In this document: positions 1 through 10,721 of the stretch, piece after piece
How positions within the stretch are numbered: position 1 is the stretch's first letter
Layout of the letters: each line of letters starts with the position of its first letter
DNA from: Branchipolynoe longqiensis
Lineage: Eukaryota > Annelida > Polychaeta > Phyllodocida > Polynoidae
Direction: 5' to 3'
Length of the DNA stretch: 64,000 nt
Assembly: GCA_030323885.1 (NCBI GenBank)
Contig: CM059186.1
Location: 147,313,810 to 147,377,809, forward strand
Position numbers and translations under genes: made by a program
Notes under the pieces: generated by a model
Database searches by the model: none
What the model was told of the DNA's origin: nothing
Seen by the model: only the letters and a program-made list of their open reading frames with translations

Positions 1-30
1 TTTTAAAAAGCAGATATCTTTCATCCCTGT

Positions 31-95
31 CTATGCACGGCCAATGTCACATTGGAAACGCCAGGTACTCGTCTGAACACCGACAGCTAAGCAAT
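31..95 (+). pseudogene. 5S rRNA-derived fragment
   Basis: The block matches the 5' half of metazoan 5S rRNA: an ACGGCCA start, GGAAACGCC, then CTCGTCTGAACACCG and the box-A-like AGCTAAGCA. The 3' half is missing and AT-rich intron sequence follows. It may be a dead 5S copy or the head of a 5S-derived SINE. It lies in an intron of the USP4-like gene. A second, more decayed 5S-like block is at 45000-45110 and both share CACATTGGAAAC. Confidence 0.65.
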
Positions 96-180
96 ACATT
101 GAATTGGTTATTATATAGTAGTGAGCCATTAAATAATTTCTTTTCTTGGAATCCTAAAATAATTGTTTTCATTATTAAAG

Positions 181-500
181 AAGTGGAGATTAGCAATCAC
201 TTAATTTTGTCATCACTATTTAACAACAAAAAATGGAAATCGGCAATTACTTATCGGTCTCTTATTTTTGTCATCACAATATATATATATATTTTTATAT
301 TTAGAAAAGATTAATAATTGGAGATGAACAATGATACCTCCGTCTCTGACCGACTTATTGCAATTTATTCTTTGTAATTGGGTATTGTATGAAGTGGAGA
401 CAAGCAATGACTGCTCCCTCTTAGTTGTCATCACATTTTTATTTTTAACTTTAAAAAAAATAATTTTATTTTGTAATATTTTTTGTTTGTTTTGTTTTAA
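181..500 (+). repeat. Degenerate tandem copies of the intron end plus exon start
   Basis: Blocks resembling the first bases of the exon at 502 (GAAGTGGAGATGAACAATGA) recur at about 181, 231, 315 and 391, some followed by a shared TTGTCATCAC block and an AT-rich spacer. Unit spacing varies from 50 to 110 bp. The copies have decayed and keep no exon downstream of the shared start, so I read them as local tandem duplications of the acceptor region, not as coding exons. Confidence 0.6.
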
Positions 501-501
501 G

Positions 502-765
502 AAGTGGAGATGAACAATGACTCGTCCAGCTCGGACACGGAGGACTCGACTTCGGCCACAAACACGACGACCAACGCGGCCACCTCGGCCATTGCGAGCG
601 AGGGCGGCAACCACAGTCGGAACGAGACGCAGGGCGAGGTGAACGCGGACATGGTGAACGAGGCGGACCGGAAGCCTTACCTCTTCACCTTCCACATAGT
701 CAACTCGTACTGCTCGGCCGACATGGAGACCATCACCAACGATGGCGCGCCCATCAAGTTCTCAA
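502..765 (+). CDS. USP4: USP4-like exon: acidic Ser/Thr linker and LFTF-VNSY segment
   Basis: The first exon in the window encodes a low-complexity stretch rich in Ser, Asp, Thr, Asn and Ala, then KPYLFTFHIVNSY, which matches the start of the second half of the split USP4/USP15 catalytic domain. The acceptor is an AAGAAG doublet (TTTTAAGAAGTGG), so the exon may begin at 502 or 505 without changing frame. It ends at AA|GTCAGT after one base of an Asn codon. The GTG at 504 and ATG at 510 are internal codons, not starts. Confidence 0.88.
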
Positions 766-983
766 GTCAGTGCCGTGGCCGTCTTCTCTTCTCTTCTCTT
801 CATTTCACTTCTCTTCTCTTTGTTGTGCTTCCTGTTAAGATTGAGGGGGGGGGGGTGAAATAATGACATGCACGTTTTTTCAACAATTTATTTGATTATT
901 TTTGTAATTCATTTAGTCTTAATTTAATTTAATTTAAGAAAACTTACTGAATGTACACATTTACAAATAAACTTATATTTTTA

Positions 984-1030
984 CGTCCTGATGACAGTAG
1001 ATGTTGTTAGGACATAAACACCAACAAACG
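984..1030 (+). mobile_element. SINE-A tail fragment
   Basis: The string CCTGATGACAGTAGATGTTG followed by TTAGGACATAAACACCAACAAAC is a decayed copy of the SINE-A 3' end. No head or body precedes it, as expected of a strongly 5'-truncated insertion. It lies in the intron after the exon ending at 765. Confidence 0.6.
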
Positions 1031-1492
1031 ATACTTTAAAAAAAAATCCTGTCTATATTATTTATATAATTTATATTTAAAACCAAATCACTGTAAATAT
1101 TTATTCTTGGATAGAGCCATGTTGGATTCTATGATATTCAGCATTTTGATATTTATGCTGAGATTAATTTTATCATGTGTTCACATCACAATTTCAAATG
1201 AATTACTTCAAAGTAAAATCGATAATGATCAACCTAATATTTGAATCTCAAACCTCTCCTTTCCCCTTCCCCTTCACCATCACCTTATCCATCCCCTTCC
1301 CCTCCTACCACCCCAACCCACCCTCCTCTGTCTTCTCTCGGTGTTCACAATATCCCAATACAAATATTTCGCGTTCAAAATGAGCATAATCAGTGTTTTT
1401 GTAATTGTTATTTTGCATAGAAAATCACATTAAACGATTTATAATGAGAGTACAATAGGGAAAATGTCACTAATAATTTTTTACTTTTATAG

Positions 1493-1563
1493 ATCGATCC
1501 TACGTTGCTATAGATTGGTACCAAAAAGCCAAAGAACTGTTTTACGACGAAAAAGCTGCAGAG
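1493..1563 (+). CDS. USP4: USP4-like exon: RSYVAIDW segment
   Basis: A 71-bp exon between TTTTATAG and GAG|GTATGC. It completes the Asn codon split from the previous exon and encodes RSYVAIDWYQKAKELFYDE, matching the family segment RS(T/F)LA(M/L)DWD...R(R/Y)YFDE of USP4/USP15. It ends in phase 0, which agrees with the next exon at 2950. Confidence 0.92.
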
Positions 1564-2072
1564 GTATGCCATGACACAAGTTTCATATTAATGTTGTCTT
1601 TAGACGACTTTGTTCTTCAGTTGTTATCTAGTCATTCTAAGCTATTGTATATAATTAGTTAATGTCCCAAAGTATCTTTGAAGATTGTTTAAAAAAAAAA
1701 TCATATTGTTTCATCTAAGTAGCTTTCCATAGTATGTGCTTTATGTCCTCAGTTTTCTGAACAGATTACAATATAGTTTCTTGTTTTGTCCCTTTCTCTC
1801 TCTCTCTCTCTCTTGAGTATATAAGAGAACATGTTGACAAAATATTCACAATAGTATCTGTCTTCAAAGGACAACTCTGCCTCCAGACCAATGTTCTGAC
1901 ATATCAGGTGAATGGCAGTCAGGCGGAACAAAGACATTTTGTGTGAGTGGATGTGTGGGGGGAGGGGTTGCCCATCACCTAAGCACAGATTCTACTGTTT
2001 AGCCATTTCTGAACTTTTTGACTGCTGCACACTTTTAACATGCAAGTTAACTGATGCAATGGCATGTTCAAC

Positions 2073-2930
2073 CGGACGCGGTTGCCGAATCGATAGAGCG
2101 TTGGCATCCCGCGCGGAAGGTTGTGAGTTCGATTCCCGGTCGAGTTAAACCAATGACTTGCCAGGACGTAAAACTCCAACGCATCAAATTTATCCTTGGT
2201 CAGCATTATTAGGATAGGGCAAGGACTGGTTAGCTCAGTGTTACTGTGATGTGACTGAGTGTGATATCAGGTCATGGTGCAGGCAATCTGGTCTTTTTTT
2301 TATATTTTATTTATTTGTTTATTGAGGCTGTATTTATACTGTCCATAGCATATAAGCCCGGGTACCCAGGCTTGTTTTCAATGCTGGCCAGTTGTAGTGT
2401 TGGTGTTATCTTACCACACAGTGGCTGCTGATAAGGTATTTGATTGCCTGCATTTCAGTAGCAGATAGATAATTGGTTGGTATGGTTAGTAGCCTATGTT
2501 AGTTTTTTTGGATTTTCTTGGTATATATGTATTTATTTTTCTACTCTTATTACTAGACTAGCCTACTCCTATTTACATATCATAGGCTTGTACGTAGCTG
2601 TGTGGTGTGTTATCTGGCTACTTTTGGCATGGTTACCTTCCATTGGGCGTCCCGCTGGTGGGTCGTGACATATCACATGCCCCTTTGCAGTGCAGTTTAC
2701 TGGGGGTTTCCTAGCCTTATTTTGCACAGATATTTTTTGTAAGTTTTTAGGTCAGGAATTTGTCGTTCATTTACCGTTTGGGCATTCCACACCTTGGCAG
2801 CCATTTCCAGGGTCTAAGTGGGGCAACACTATAAGTCGCCATGAATGCGCACTGTCACAAGTTGGTACCTGTCCTGATATGACCTTATATGTTGCCAAGA
2901 TGTGAAACTCCAATAACCAACCAAACAACC
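2073..2930 (+). mobile_element. SINE-A copy, split by a later insertion
   Basis: The tRNA-like head (GTTGCCGAATCGATAGAGCG, box B GTTCGATTCC) and body run to about 2294. The body's distal part and tail (GGGGCAACACTATAAG to the CAACCAACC end) resume at 2811 and stop about 20 bp before the acceptor of the exon at 2950. The gap is an inserted 516-bp element. It is sense to the USP4-like gene. Confidence 0.8.
2295..2810 (-). mobile_element. Element inserted in the SINE, possibly a LINE 3' end
   Basis: The insert is flanked by GGTCT on both sides (2290-2294 and 2811-2815). On the minus strand it ends in an A-rich tail preceded by an AATAAA-like signal, which suggests a truncated non-LTR element. 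The motif TTGAGGCTGTATTTAT inside it also occurs near 16272. No coding domain is visible, so the class is a guess. Confidence 0.45.
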
Positions 2931-2949
2931 ATCCATTTTGTTGAAACAG

Positions 2950-3218
2950 GACCTTGAAGTGGATGAGTCGGTAAACCAGCGGACGGTGCCGAAGCACCAG
3001 ACAATTCAACTCACCGAATGCCTGGAGCTGTTCACGACAACCGAGAAGCTCGGTGCGCAGGACCCCTGGTATTGCCCGCGCTGCAAGAAGCACCAGCAGG
3101 CCACCAAGAAGTTTGACCTGTGGGACCTGCCGCAGGTGCTCGTCGTCCATCTGAAGCGCTTCTCCTACAACCGCTACTGGCGCGACAAGCTAGACACCAT
3201 TGTCGAGTACCCTGTCAG
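2950..3218 (+). CDS. USP4: USP4-like exon: zinc ribbon and [10 protein letters not shown] block
   Basis: A 269-bp exon in phase 0 from AACAG| to CAG|GTCAGT. It encodes the segment ending in LFTTTEKLG, then [20 protein letters not shown] with the zinc-binding Cys pair, and then [20 protein letters not shown]. The last part is nearly identical to vertebrate USP4 and is the most conserved block of the fold after the Cys and His boxes. It ends two bases into a codon completed as Ser by the next exon. Confidence 0.96.
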
Positions 3219-3269
3219 GTCAGTGTGTGGAACGCGCCATGTGGGACGTGGTTTCTTTTCAATTCGGGT

Positions 3270-3395
3270 TTCGCTAAAGCTGCATTATCTGATGAAAGCA
3301 TCAGGTTTTCGAAACCCGAAATGCCTACCCAGATTTGATTCCTACTTGTGCAGTGTAGATACTTATGCACTTATTAAGGATATATTGCAGTTTGG
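3270..3395 (+). mobile_element. Fragment of the TTAAAG-TIR MITE
   Basis: CTAAAGCTGCATTATCTGATGAAA and the following ATACTTATGCACTTATTAA match the 5' third of the MITE family seen whole at 30269-30620 and 60623-60968. It starts about 50 bp after the donor at 3219 and has lost its other end. Confidence 0.6.
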
Positions 3396-3735
3396 TGCTA
3401 CTGTGCTACTCTACTAGTGGGAACACTATAGGCAAGAGGATTGAGGGTTTTGGGAGTGGTCATGCTGTTAAATGACGGTTCGTACACGCATTTGTATTCC
3501 GCCTCGGGGTGGGGGGGTATATACTCTGCCATCAAACTCAGAATAGCTGAGTCAGAGCTGGTGCTGGACTTCTCATGGAGGGTCTGAGATCGTCTGCAGA
3601 AACGACCATTTTGCAATTATTTCCCTGATGTGGTTTATTACACATCCCTTGGCGGTTGGTTTCTGTCGAGTCTGCAAACCCTTGTGTGGCCCTCTTAAGC
3701 TGGATATCTGGCAGTTATGTACTGTTTTTTTTTAT

Positions 3736-4082
3736 ATATGGTGTCTGAAAATGTAAACCCTGTTTTATTTAATGACACCTCTAGAGCACATTGATTTACA
3801 TATCGGCTATTGGTCGTCAAAGCACATGGTCATCCTGACACATGGAATCCTGCTGCCGCCACATAGGCTACTCTTTCCGATAAGCAGCAAGGAATCTTTT
3901 ATATGCACTTTTCCACAGACAGGACAGCACATATCACAGCCTTTGATGAACCTGTTGTGGACCACTGATTGAAATGGAAAATAGCCCAAACTGCAAATGG
4001 ATCCACTGGGCAGGATCGATAGGATGACCGACACCTTCACAGATGGACATGCTACCGCCTGAGCTACGTCATATGGTGTCTG
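3736..4082 (-). mobile_element. SINE-B copy with a 12-bp target duplication
   Basis: A tRNA-derived SINE lies on the minus strand: the head reads GACGTAGCTCAGGCGGTAGC (box A) and the far end carries a TTAAATAAAAC-type tail. The element occupies about 3748-4070, and ATATGGTGTCTG is repeated exactly at 3736-3747 and 4071-4082. The second copy of the repeat sits only 17 bp before the acceptor of the exon at 4100. The same family is at 21199-21538. It is of a kind common in molluscs. Confidence 0.85.
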
Positions 4083-4099
4083 TTGCTTTCCTGTTGCAG

Positions 4100-4203
4100 T
4101 GGCCTGAACATGAAGAAGTATATTATCAACCCAAGCCACGGCCCTGCCAAGTACGATCTGGTCGCCGTCGTTAACCACTACGGAGGCATGGGCGGCGGCC
4201 ACT
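4100..4203 (+). CDS. USP4: USP4-like exon: histidine box
   Basis: A 104-bp exon from TTGCAG| to CACT|GTAAGA. It encodes GLNMKKYI..P and [17 protein letters not shown], with the Tyr of GHY completed by the next exon. The His in GGGHY is the general base of the USP catalytic triad. Splice phases fit both neighbours. Confidence 0.96.
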
Positions 4204-4371
4204 GTAAGATTATTATATTTAAATGTTCATATTTATTGACAAGGGATGAACAATCTGAGCTTTCACTGATTTCTGTACATTATTTTTATATTCACTGATT
4301 AACGTTCACAAAAGGCCATTGAATCAGGATATATATGACAGCAATTGGCTAATCCGAATCCCATGCTTATA

Positions 4372-4410
4372 TGAATGACCTTAGATGTTGCTAGAACATA
4401 AAACCCAAGA
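4372..4410 (+). mobile_element. SINE-A tail fragment
   Basis: ATGACCTTAGATGTTGCTAG followed by AACATAAAACCC is the last 40 bp of SINE-A with no body before it. Confidence 0.6.
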
Positions 4411-4439
4411 GTTAGGTAGGAGCGATAGTAATTATAGTC

Positions 4440-4705
4440 ACAACAAGGAGAGTTGGACCCTGATTTCCAGCATTTTCCCGCGATTCCTGGACAGCACTAA
4501 TCGTGCGGGTGGGGTGGGGTGGAAATCCACGTTTTCGCAGAAATTCGTCGTGATTCTGGTGGAAACCACTAGCTGGCACCATGGTCTCAGCCTGATTTCT
4601 ACGTTTTCGCGCAAATTTGCCGTGGTTCTGCTGAAACTCACTAGGTGGCACCATGGTCTCGGCCTGATTTCTACTTTTTTTTTTTTGCGGAGACCATTTT
4701 CATCC
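4440..4705 (-). repeat. Repeat C with about 2.5 tandem subunits of 75 bp
   Basis: Two near-identical units (4535-4610 and 4611-4685) share TGGCACCATGGTCTC and CTGATTTCTAC, with a more decayed unit before them. Read on the minus strand the block starts GGATGAAAATGGTCTCCGC, the same start as repeats at 16183-16334 and 21911-22112. It lies in the intron between the exons at 4100 and 5072. Confidence 0.6.
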
Positions 4706-5071
4706 TTGATTGAGTAAATAGGAGAAATTTCAATTGCAGACAATTGGTCTTTCTCCTCCCACTGCTCCTTGACCTGTCCCAGTAATGCCAAACCCCAGGT
4801 GACGTACTGATAAGTATAATTTTTGCCAAGTCTTTGATTTGACTTGACATGGTGTTTTAAACAATGACCTTCCGTATAAGTTCGCTTTAGCGAAGTGCTC
4901 ACTGTATGGCCATTTCTGTAAATTAGGCTCTTGTTGTATTGAAGTAACCAAATGTAAGTCAGTAACTGTGAAGTTGGCCTTAGGCGATAATTATAATGTG
5001 AATAATACTGATGGTGGTTCATCTCATACAGGGTATTTTATGTCTGAAAATCACTTTCATGACCATTTTAG

Positions 5072-5160
5072 ATACCGCTTATGGGCGAAATGAGGATGGA
5101 AGCGCATGGCACCACTTCGATGACTCCAGCGTATCCGAAATACCAGAAGATTCCTGTGTG
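5072..5160 (+). CDS. USP4: USP4-like exon: FDDSSVS segment
   Basis: An 89-bp exon from TTTTAG| to GTG|GTAAGC. It completes the Tyr of GHY and encodes TAYGRNEDGSAWHHFDDSSV. The first Asp of FDD is at the position of the third catalytic residue of USPs. The Trp-aromatic spacing (WHHFDD against WYYFDD in vertebrates) is kept. Confidence 0.95.
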
Positions 5161-5254
5161 GTAAGCGACAAGCCGATCCTTTTTTCGTGGTTTTTTTAAC
5201 TACTGGTTTTTAAATGTTAAAAAAAAAATTATCTGATGCTTTTATTGAATTGTA

Positions 5255-5395
5255 CAGTATTAAAGTTGCATAAATGATGAAAACATGCAAATTTCAACAA
5301 CAAAAATTAAAACCCATAAAAAACCACGAAAACATTTTCCCAAAACAACTTTTAGATACTTGTGCACTACTTATTAAACATGTATTGCTCCATAG
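5255..5395 (+). mobile_element. Decayed fragment of the TTAAAG-TIR MITE
   Basis: GTATTAAAGTTGCATAAATG, then GATACTTGTGCACTACTTAT and TATTAAACAT, match the first third of the family, with an A-rich stretch between them. Confidence 0.5.
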
Positions 5396-5408
5396 AAGGA
5401 TACATAAT

Positions 5409-6305
5409 TTAAGTTGGCTGTGTTTTCAGACTCACTCGTTCACTCACTTACAAACTAAAACTCAATACTGGCAAGTCCTGAGTATTGTTAGCTTAGATGT
5501 CGGGTCTAGGAATCATATAATTTAAGTTGGCTGATATTTTCACACTCACTCGGTCACTCACTTACAAACTAAAACCAAATACTGGCATGTCTTGAGTATC
5601 ATTAACTTAGATGTTGGGTCTTTGACTCACATGATTTAAGTTACCCGATATTTTCACTCACTCACAAACTAAAATTAAATACTGGCATGTCTTCAGTATT
5701 GTTAGCTTAGATGTCGAGTCTATGACACATAATTTAAGTTGGCTGATATTTTCACACTTGCTCGCTCACTCACTTACAAACTAAAACCAAATACTGGCAT
5801 GTCCTGAGTATCATTATCTTAGATGTCAGGTCTATGACTCACATAATTTAAGTTGGCTGATATTTTCAGGCTCGCTCGCTCACTTACAAACTAAAACTAA
5901 ATTCTGGCATGTCTTAGTATCGTTAGCTTAGATGTTGGGTCTTTGACTCGCATGATTTATGTTACCCAATATTTTTAGTAACTCACTCACTCACAAACTA
6001 AGACTAAACCTAAATACTGGGATGTCCTGAGTGGCATTAATTTGAGATGTTGGGTCTTTGACTTGCATGATTTAAGTTACCCGATATTTTAACTCACTCA
6101 CTCAATCACTAACTCACTTACAAACTAAACCTAAATACTAGCATGTCCTAAGTATCATTATCTTAACTGTCGGGTCTATGACTCACATAATTTAAGTTAC
6201 CCAATATTTTAACACTCAACTCACCCACTCACTCACTCACTCACTCACTCACTCACTCACTCACTCACTCACTCACTCACTCACTCACTCACTCACTCAC
6301 CCACT
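5409..6305 (+). repeat. Tandem array of about 110 bp units, ending in (CACT)n
   Basis: About seven imperfect units carry ACTTACAAACTAAAAC, TACTGGCATGTC, TTAGATGT and ATTTAAGTTGGCTGATATTT. The array grades into pure CACT repeats at 6210-6300 and then CCCA repeats that stop about 25 bp before the last exon's acceptor. Confidence 0.85.
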
Positions 6306-6347
6306 CACCCACCCACCCACTAACTGACCTTGTCTCTGACCCGGCAG

Positions 6348-6506
6348 ACCAAGGCTGGCTACGTGCTGGTGTACCAGCGGCGCGAGCCTCACCAGACGGC
6401 GCGCGGCTGCGCAGTGACGGCGGCGGCCGGCGCCGCCACAATAGGCGACTCCATCACCAACGGCGGCGGCAACCACAACAGCGAGGACGACATGGATGTG
6501 AGCTAA
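6348..6506 (+). CDS. USP4: USP4-like terminal exon and stop
   Basis: The exon follows CCGGCAG| in phase 0 and encodes TKAGYVLVYQRREPHQ, the last strand of the USP fold, then a short Ala/Gly/Asn-rich tail ending EDDMDVS before TAA at 6504. The GC content is far above that of the flanking introns. The tail is shorter than in vertebrate USP4 and USP15 and differs in sequence. Confidence 0.95.
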   Translation, partial: TKAGYVLVYQRREPHQTARGCAVTAAAGAATIGDSITNGGGNHNSEDDMDVS

Positions 6507-6859
6507 GACCGGCCCGCCGGCGCCACCTAGCGGGGGCGGGTCAGTGCCGAGGGTGCGCGCGCTTCTTGAATTTGACCTGGCTACACTGCACACTGAGGGC
6601 TGACTGGAGTGCTTTAAGATGGCCGCCAATGTTCAGTGAGCTGCCAATCCTAAACACAAATGTAAATATGAATCCTTCGACGTGTACATGTACTGGGCAC
6701 ACTAGCAAAATACCTACACATATAAATATATATATATATTAAAATATATTTAAAAAAACATACACACAAACATAAAAGTTCCCTGGCCTAATTGAAATTC
6801 CTTTAGAAATCGGACACTTATTGGCCCACTTATATTTTGTTTTATTTTATATATGTATG

Positions 6860-6894
<35 letters not shown>

Positions 6895-9800
6895 CAAATT
6901 GCTTAGTAGTTTGTCCATACATGCAAATTTTACTTTTTTTGAAGTTTTTTTTTGTTTCACCGTGCTTTATTTATTTTTCTTTCTAAATAAGACGTTACCA
7001 GAATCAACAATCAACTTGATCAGAATCATATGTCGATATGACACATGCCACGTTATATAGCTTCTTGTGGATCTGTTTTTTTGGTGTTTTTTTGGACTCT
7101 AGTACAAGCGGTGTACGCTGAATTCCATGGGCCCCCTATGGAGTTGCTGCGAACACCTTCGTACATACAAGCACGGTCTTTGATGTGCATAGTTGTACAT
7201 ATGTAAGTATACATTTTGTGTATTCCTTGTGATCAGTGACCGATGTGATAGGTTTGGTTTACAAGAGAATAACAGATTTAAAGGCTGACAAACTAATGAA
7301 TAAGTTTGGTTTACAAGAGGCCGACAACCTAATGAAAAAGCTTGGTTTACAAGAGAATATCAGATTCATAGGCTGCAAAACTAATAAATAAATAAATAAG
7401 TTTGGTTTTACAAGAGGATAACACATTTAAAAAAGGATGACACCTAATAAAGTTTCGTTTTACGAAAGGATAATAGATTTAGACTTAGAAGCTTATACAG
7501 GCTTCGTTACAGATCCTTCATTCCCCAAATAGGTCTGCTCAAATAATACAAACAAACTAAATAAAATTGGGGATTTAAACCCAAAAAAGACAATTTTTGT
7601 GTGTGTAAGTGTCCATCAAAAGAAGAATGACGTATGTTCACGAGTTGAATACATATACCCAGAGTGGGTGTGTCGTAAGGAGCCCCTGGGGAGCTTGTTC
7701 GGAGGTCGGCGAGTTGCTTCCCGGCGGCTTGTCTCACGCTGCCGGTGCTGCCCCTGGCGGCCACCCCGAGACTGTTGTGTGGGCGTTGCGCCGGCCATCG
7801 CCCTTCAACTGTTGTTATACAACTGAACCGGGTATGGCAGCAGTCTGTGCGCTATGTCGCCTTCAGCTTTACCCAGCGTATTCTATTCTAATCTAATCTA
7901 TTCAAGACTAGTTGCCAGTTGGTCATAGCATAACTTTTTTTTCTCTTTTAGGTTGCGGAAAAGAAATGATTATATAACTTTATGATATGCGCTGATGAGG
8001 ACTTACTATAAAACAAACAACCAATTCGTTGGATCAGTCCTGAACAGTTTTTAAAATGTCAAGGACGCATTTGGTGAAGACTTTAGAGTTAAGTTGTTCT
8101 TACTTTTTCAATTCTTCCGAATACTAGAAGTTTAACATGAAATATTCTGGTGGTCACTGGTTTGTGACTTGTAAGATTATAGGGCCAAATACACAGTGAC
8201 CACCATCAAAGGCTAGTCTAACTTTTGCTAAATTCGTGTTTAAAGTCTAATAAGGAGTATTGCAGAGTCATACAAACCCTTGATTGTGTTTTTCTTTGTT
8301 TAAACAAATATTTTTATTGTAACACCCCACCCCTGGCTGATTCATAGTGTCACATAATAACCGCAGCTATTTACATACATACAGGCTCCTTTTATAAGCG
8401 ATGCTTTTGATATGGATTCTGACCATTTAGTATTTATTATGCTCATTCATGGGAGGGTTATCTACATTTTTACAAACTAATTGAAATTTTTTTTTTTTTT
8501 TAAACCACCTCATTTAATGCTTTAGTCCGGGGTAGTTTCAGGAAACTGCTTTAAGTTATAAGAGAGATAGTGAATGTGAATGCATTCAACCCAGCCCCCA
8601 CCCACCCTACAGCGTCACCTGGATATAAATCAAGCAACTGCAAACGATGGATTTACAATCTGCGGGAGTGTTAACAAAATTTTTTTAATTGGAATGACGA
8701 GGAATTTTCTAGATATTCGGAATTATTTTTCAGTGTGCGAGGTGGGAAAATTGGCAACATTTTTTCGAGATTTTGGAGATGACTCTCCAAACTGGAGAGA
8801 TGGCACCTCTGGAGACACACTTACATAAATTGAGCGGTTTTACCTCACAATGCACACATGGTATTTGTTTCAAGCCCATTATATATAAAATAATAGAATT
8901 TATATATAATAGCGAAGTAAGTGGCCAAGCAAAAATATATGTACATTGTTTAAATGACCACCAGAAACCAGCTTTGTATTTTCCCCGGATTGTATATGCT
9001 GTATTCAGAACTGTTCAGTCTATTTAAACAATTTATTTTAAGGTACAATTTGTCAGTTACGGTACTTACTGTATGCTGAGCAGTATTGGCGTAATATAAG
9101 ATACCACATTTGACAATTGTGTGTAAACATCTAGACTAGTTGCAAGCCACTGTGTCGTTAACAGAGTATGTTGAGCAAGGACAGTGAGTTATGAAGCAAA
9201 CCTTGTTTTTTTGTTTCAACAAATGTATTCACTTTTTAATTTTTTTTTATATATACATTAATCCTGTACCAACGTTCAGTTTGTATTTGGAACTTTCCGA
9301 TGTAACATTTTGAAAGTTAGTTCCTCATTACTAACATCTTAAACTATTATTAGTTCCAATGTCTCCTGTCCCCACTTCGATGTACATCACCATGTGTATA
9401 TAAGAAGTTTCCAATGACGAATATTGTGTTTGCCATATCATATATCATAACATTGTCGATTTCAATGGGTTGTCAATGTCATGAAAATGATAAACTACAC
9501 ATTAAAACACATTATATAAACAAGACAATTTATTCTTTTTCAAATACTTTGGCTTTCGCGTCGGTTGTGAACACCAGTTGTCTTCAGGTGAATATTTTGC
9601 ATGTTGTCCATTTATAGGGATGAGACACTGGTTCCCGCGAAAAGGGGGCTCGATCAAATTTACGCGCTTCTCAGAATTGACTTTCATCTCGTTTTTGACT
9701 AGGGCAACCATTAATTACGCTCCATCAGAATTTATAGAGATGAATCTCATTTTGCCGATCTCTGATTTTAATTTTTTTAATTTGCGTTTTGTGTTTCTAA

Positions 9801-10159
9801 GATATTTGGACAATTCTATGTATTTTCTCCCATCTACTGTCTAATATCGTCATCAAATTCCAGAAATACTTGAAACATTTAGAATCACCCACATTTCCTT
9901 TCATGTCCTTTTTTCGTGTTTTTTTTGTGCCTTTTCTATTTTCATCCCTGTGAAACCATCTATGCAGATCCTTTTCCCACCATCCTCAAATTATGTTTTT
10001 GATATAAAAAAATAAAAGTACCAAAATCATCTCGACAACGTATTTCATTTAATAAATAAAAAACTGATTTCTAAAACTAGAATTTGTTTTCTCAAAATTG
10101 CAATTAATCTAAATATGCTTATACAGAGCACCCTTGTTAAAACAAACGTATTCCGTATC
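6507..10159. other. 3' flank of the USP4-like gene, no further exon seen
   Basis: This stretch probably holds the 3' UTR and then intergenic DNA. It contains (TA)n at 6725-6740 and 6855-6885, imperfect 70-bp tandem repeats at 7241-7480, a GC-rich island at about 7670-7870 with no domain I recognise, and AT-rich unique sequence afterwards. AATAAA signals occur at about 7385 (repeated AATAAATAAAT), and AATAAAAGT at about 10011; I cannot say which is used. Confidence 0.5.
7241..7480 (+). repeat. Imperfect 65-75 bp tandem repeat
   Basis: Four units carry TTTGGTTTACAAGAGAATAA or close variants, followed by CAGATTTAAAGGCTGACAA-like sequence and CTAATAAA. Confidence 0.7.
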
Positions 10160-10392
10160 GAATAAACCCGACGGTAGGGCGCAGCCTTCCTGTGCGGACG
10201 GTTGGGAGTTCGAATTTCAGGTAAGTCAAACCAACAACTTACAAAACTGATACTTGTTGGTACCTAGACTGGTGCTCAGTTTTAATAGGAATGGACGAGG
10301 ACTGGTTCACTCAGTATCAGGATAATGTGATTGAGTGGGATATCGGGTCATGGTGTCAGTGGATTGTCTTCCAGAGGGGCAGAACTATGACG
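10160..10392 (+). mobile_element. Old SINE-A copy
   Basis: A strongly diverged head (box B GTTCGAATTTC), then GATACTTGTTGGTACCTAG, GGACGAGGACTGGTTCACTC and GATATCGGGTCATGGTGTC follow SINE-A order. The tail is lost. Confidence 0.65.
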
Positions 10393-10721
10393 TTATATGC
10401 AGCAAGAAACGCTTAATATGTCCACCACTTTGGTGTGTAAAAGCAAATCAAAGTAACTGTTAAGGTTTTTGAAAATTTGAATATGCAGCCTTAAACAAAT
10501 GTATCTTGAGGACATAAATTCACCAAGAAATGTTTTGCTTACATCCTCTGGCCGCCTATAAAGTGCGCCATGCAGATATACACACAAAAAGTGCCATAAC
10601 CTGAGGGAAAGGACTATTACAACAGCTGTGGTAATGCTGTGCATATTCTAATCAGACTAAGTGGCTGTAAACAAATTGTCAACATTTTCAAGGTAGTACA
10701 AAGAGTACTACTTTCCAGGCG

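Larger units (their letters stand above)
502..6506 (+). other. USP4: Gene span: USP4/USP11/USP15-type deubiquitinase, 3' part
   Basis: Six exons (502-765, 1493-1563, 2950-3218, 4100-4203, 5072-5160, 6348-6506) join in phase into the C-terminal part of a cysteine protease that removes ubiquitin from proteins. In order they show a Ser/Asp/Thr-rich linker, the LFTF..VNSY segment typical of USP4, a zinc-ribbon CPRC pair, the [20 protein letters not shown] block, the histidine box [11 protein letters not shown] and the FDDSSVS segment with the third catalytic residue. Similarity is closest to USP4 in the stretches I can compare, but invertebrates often have a single gene equivalent to vertebrate USP4, USP11 and USP15, so the symbol marks the group. 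The catalytic Cys box, DUSP and ubiquitin-like domains lie upstream of the window. All introns are GT-AG. Confidence 0.93.

Noticed and set aside
504..512. GTG/ATG at 504 and 510 as a translation start
   Set aside because: They follow a splice acceptor directly and the exon continues the middle of a known large protein.
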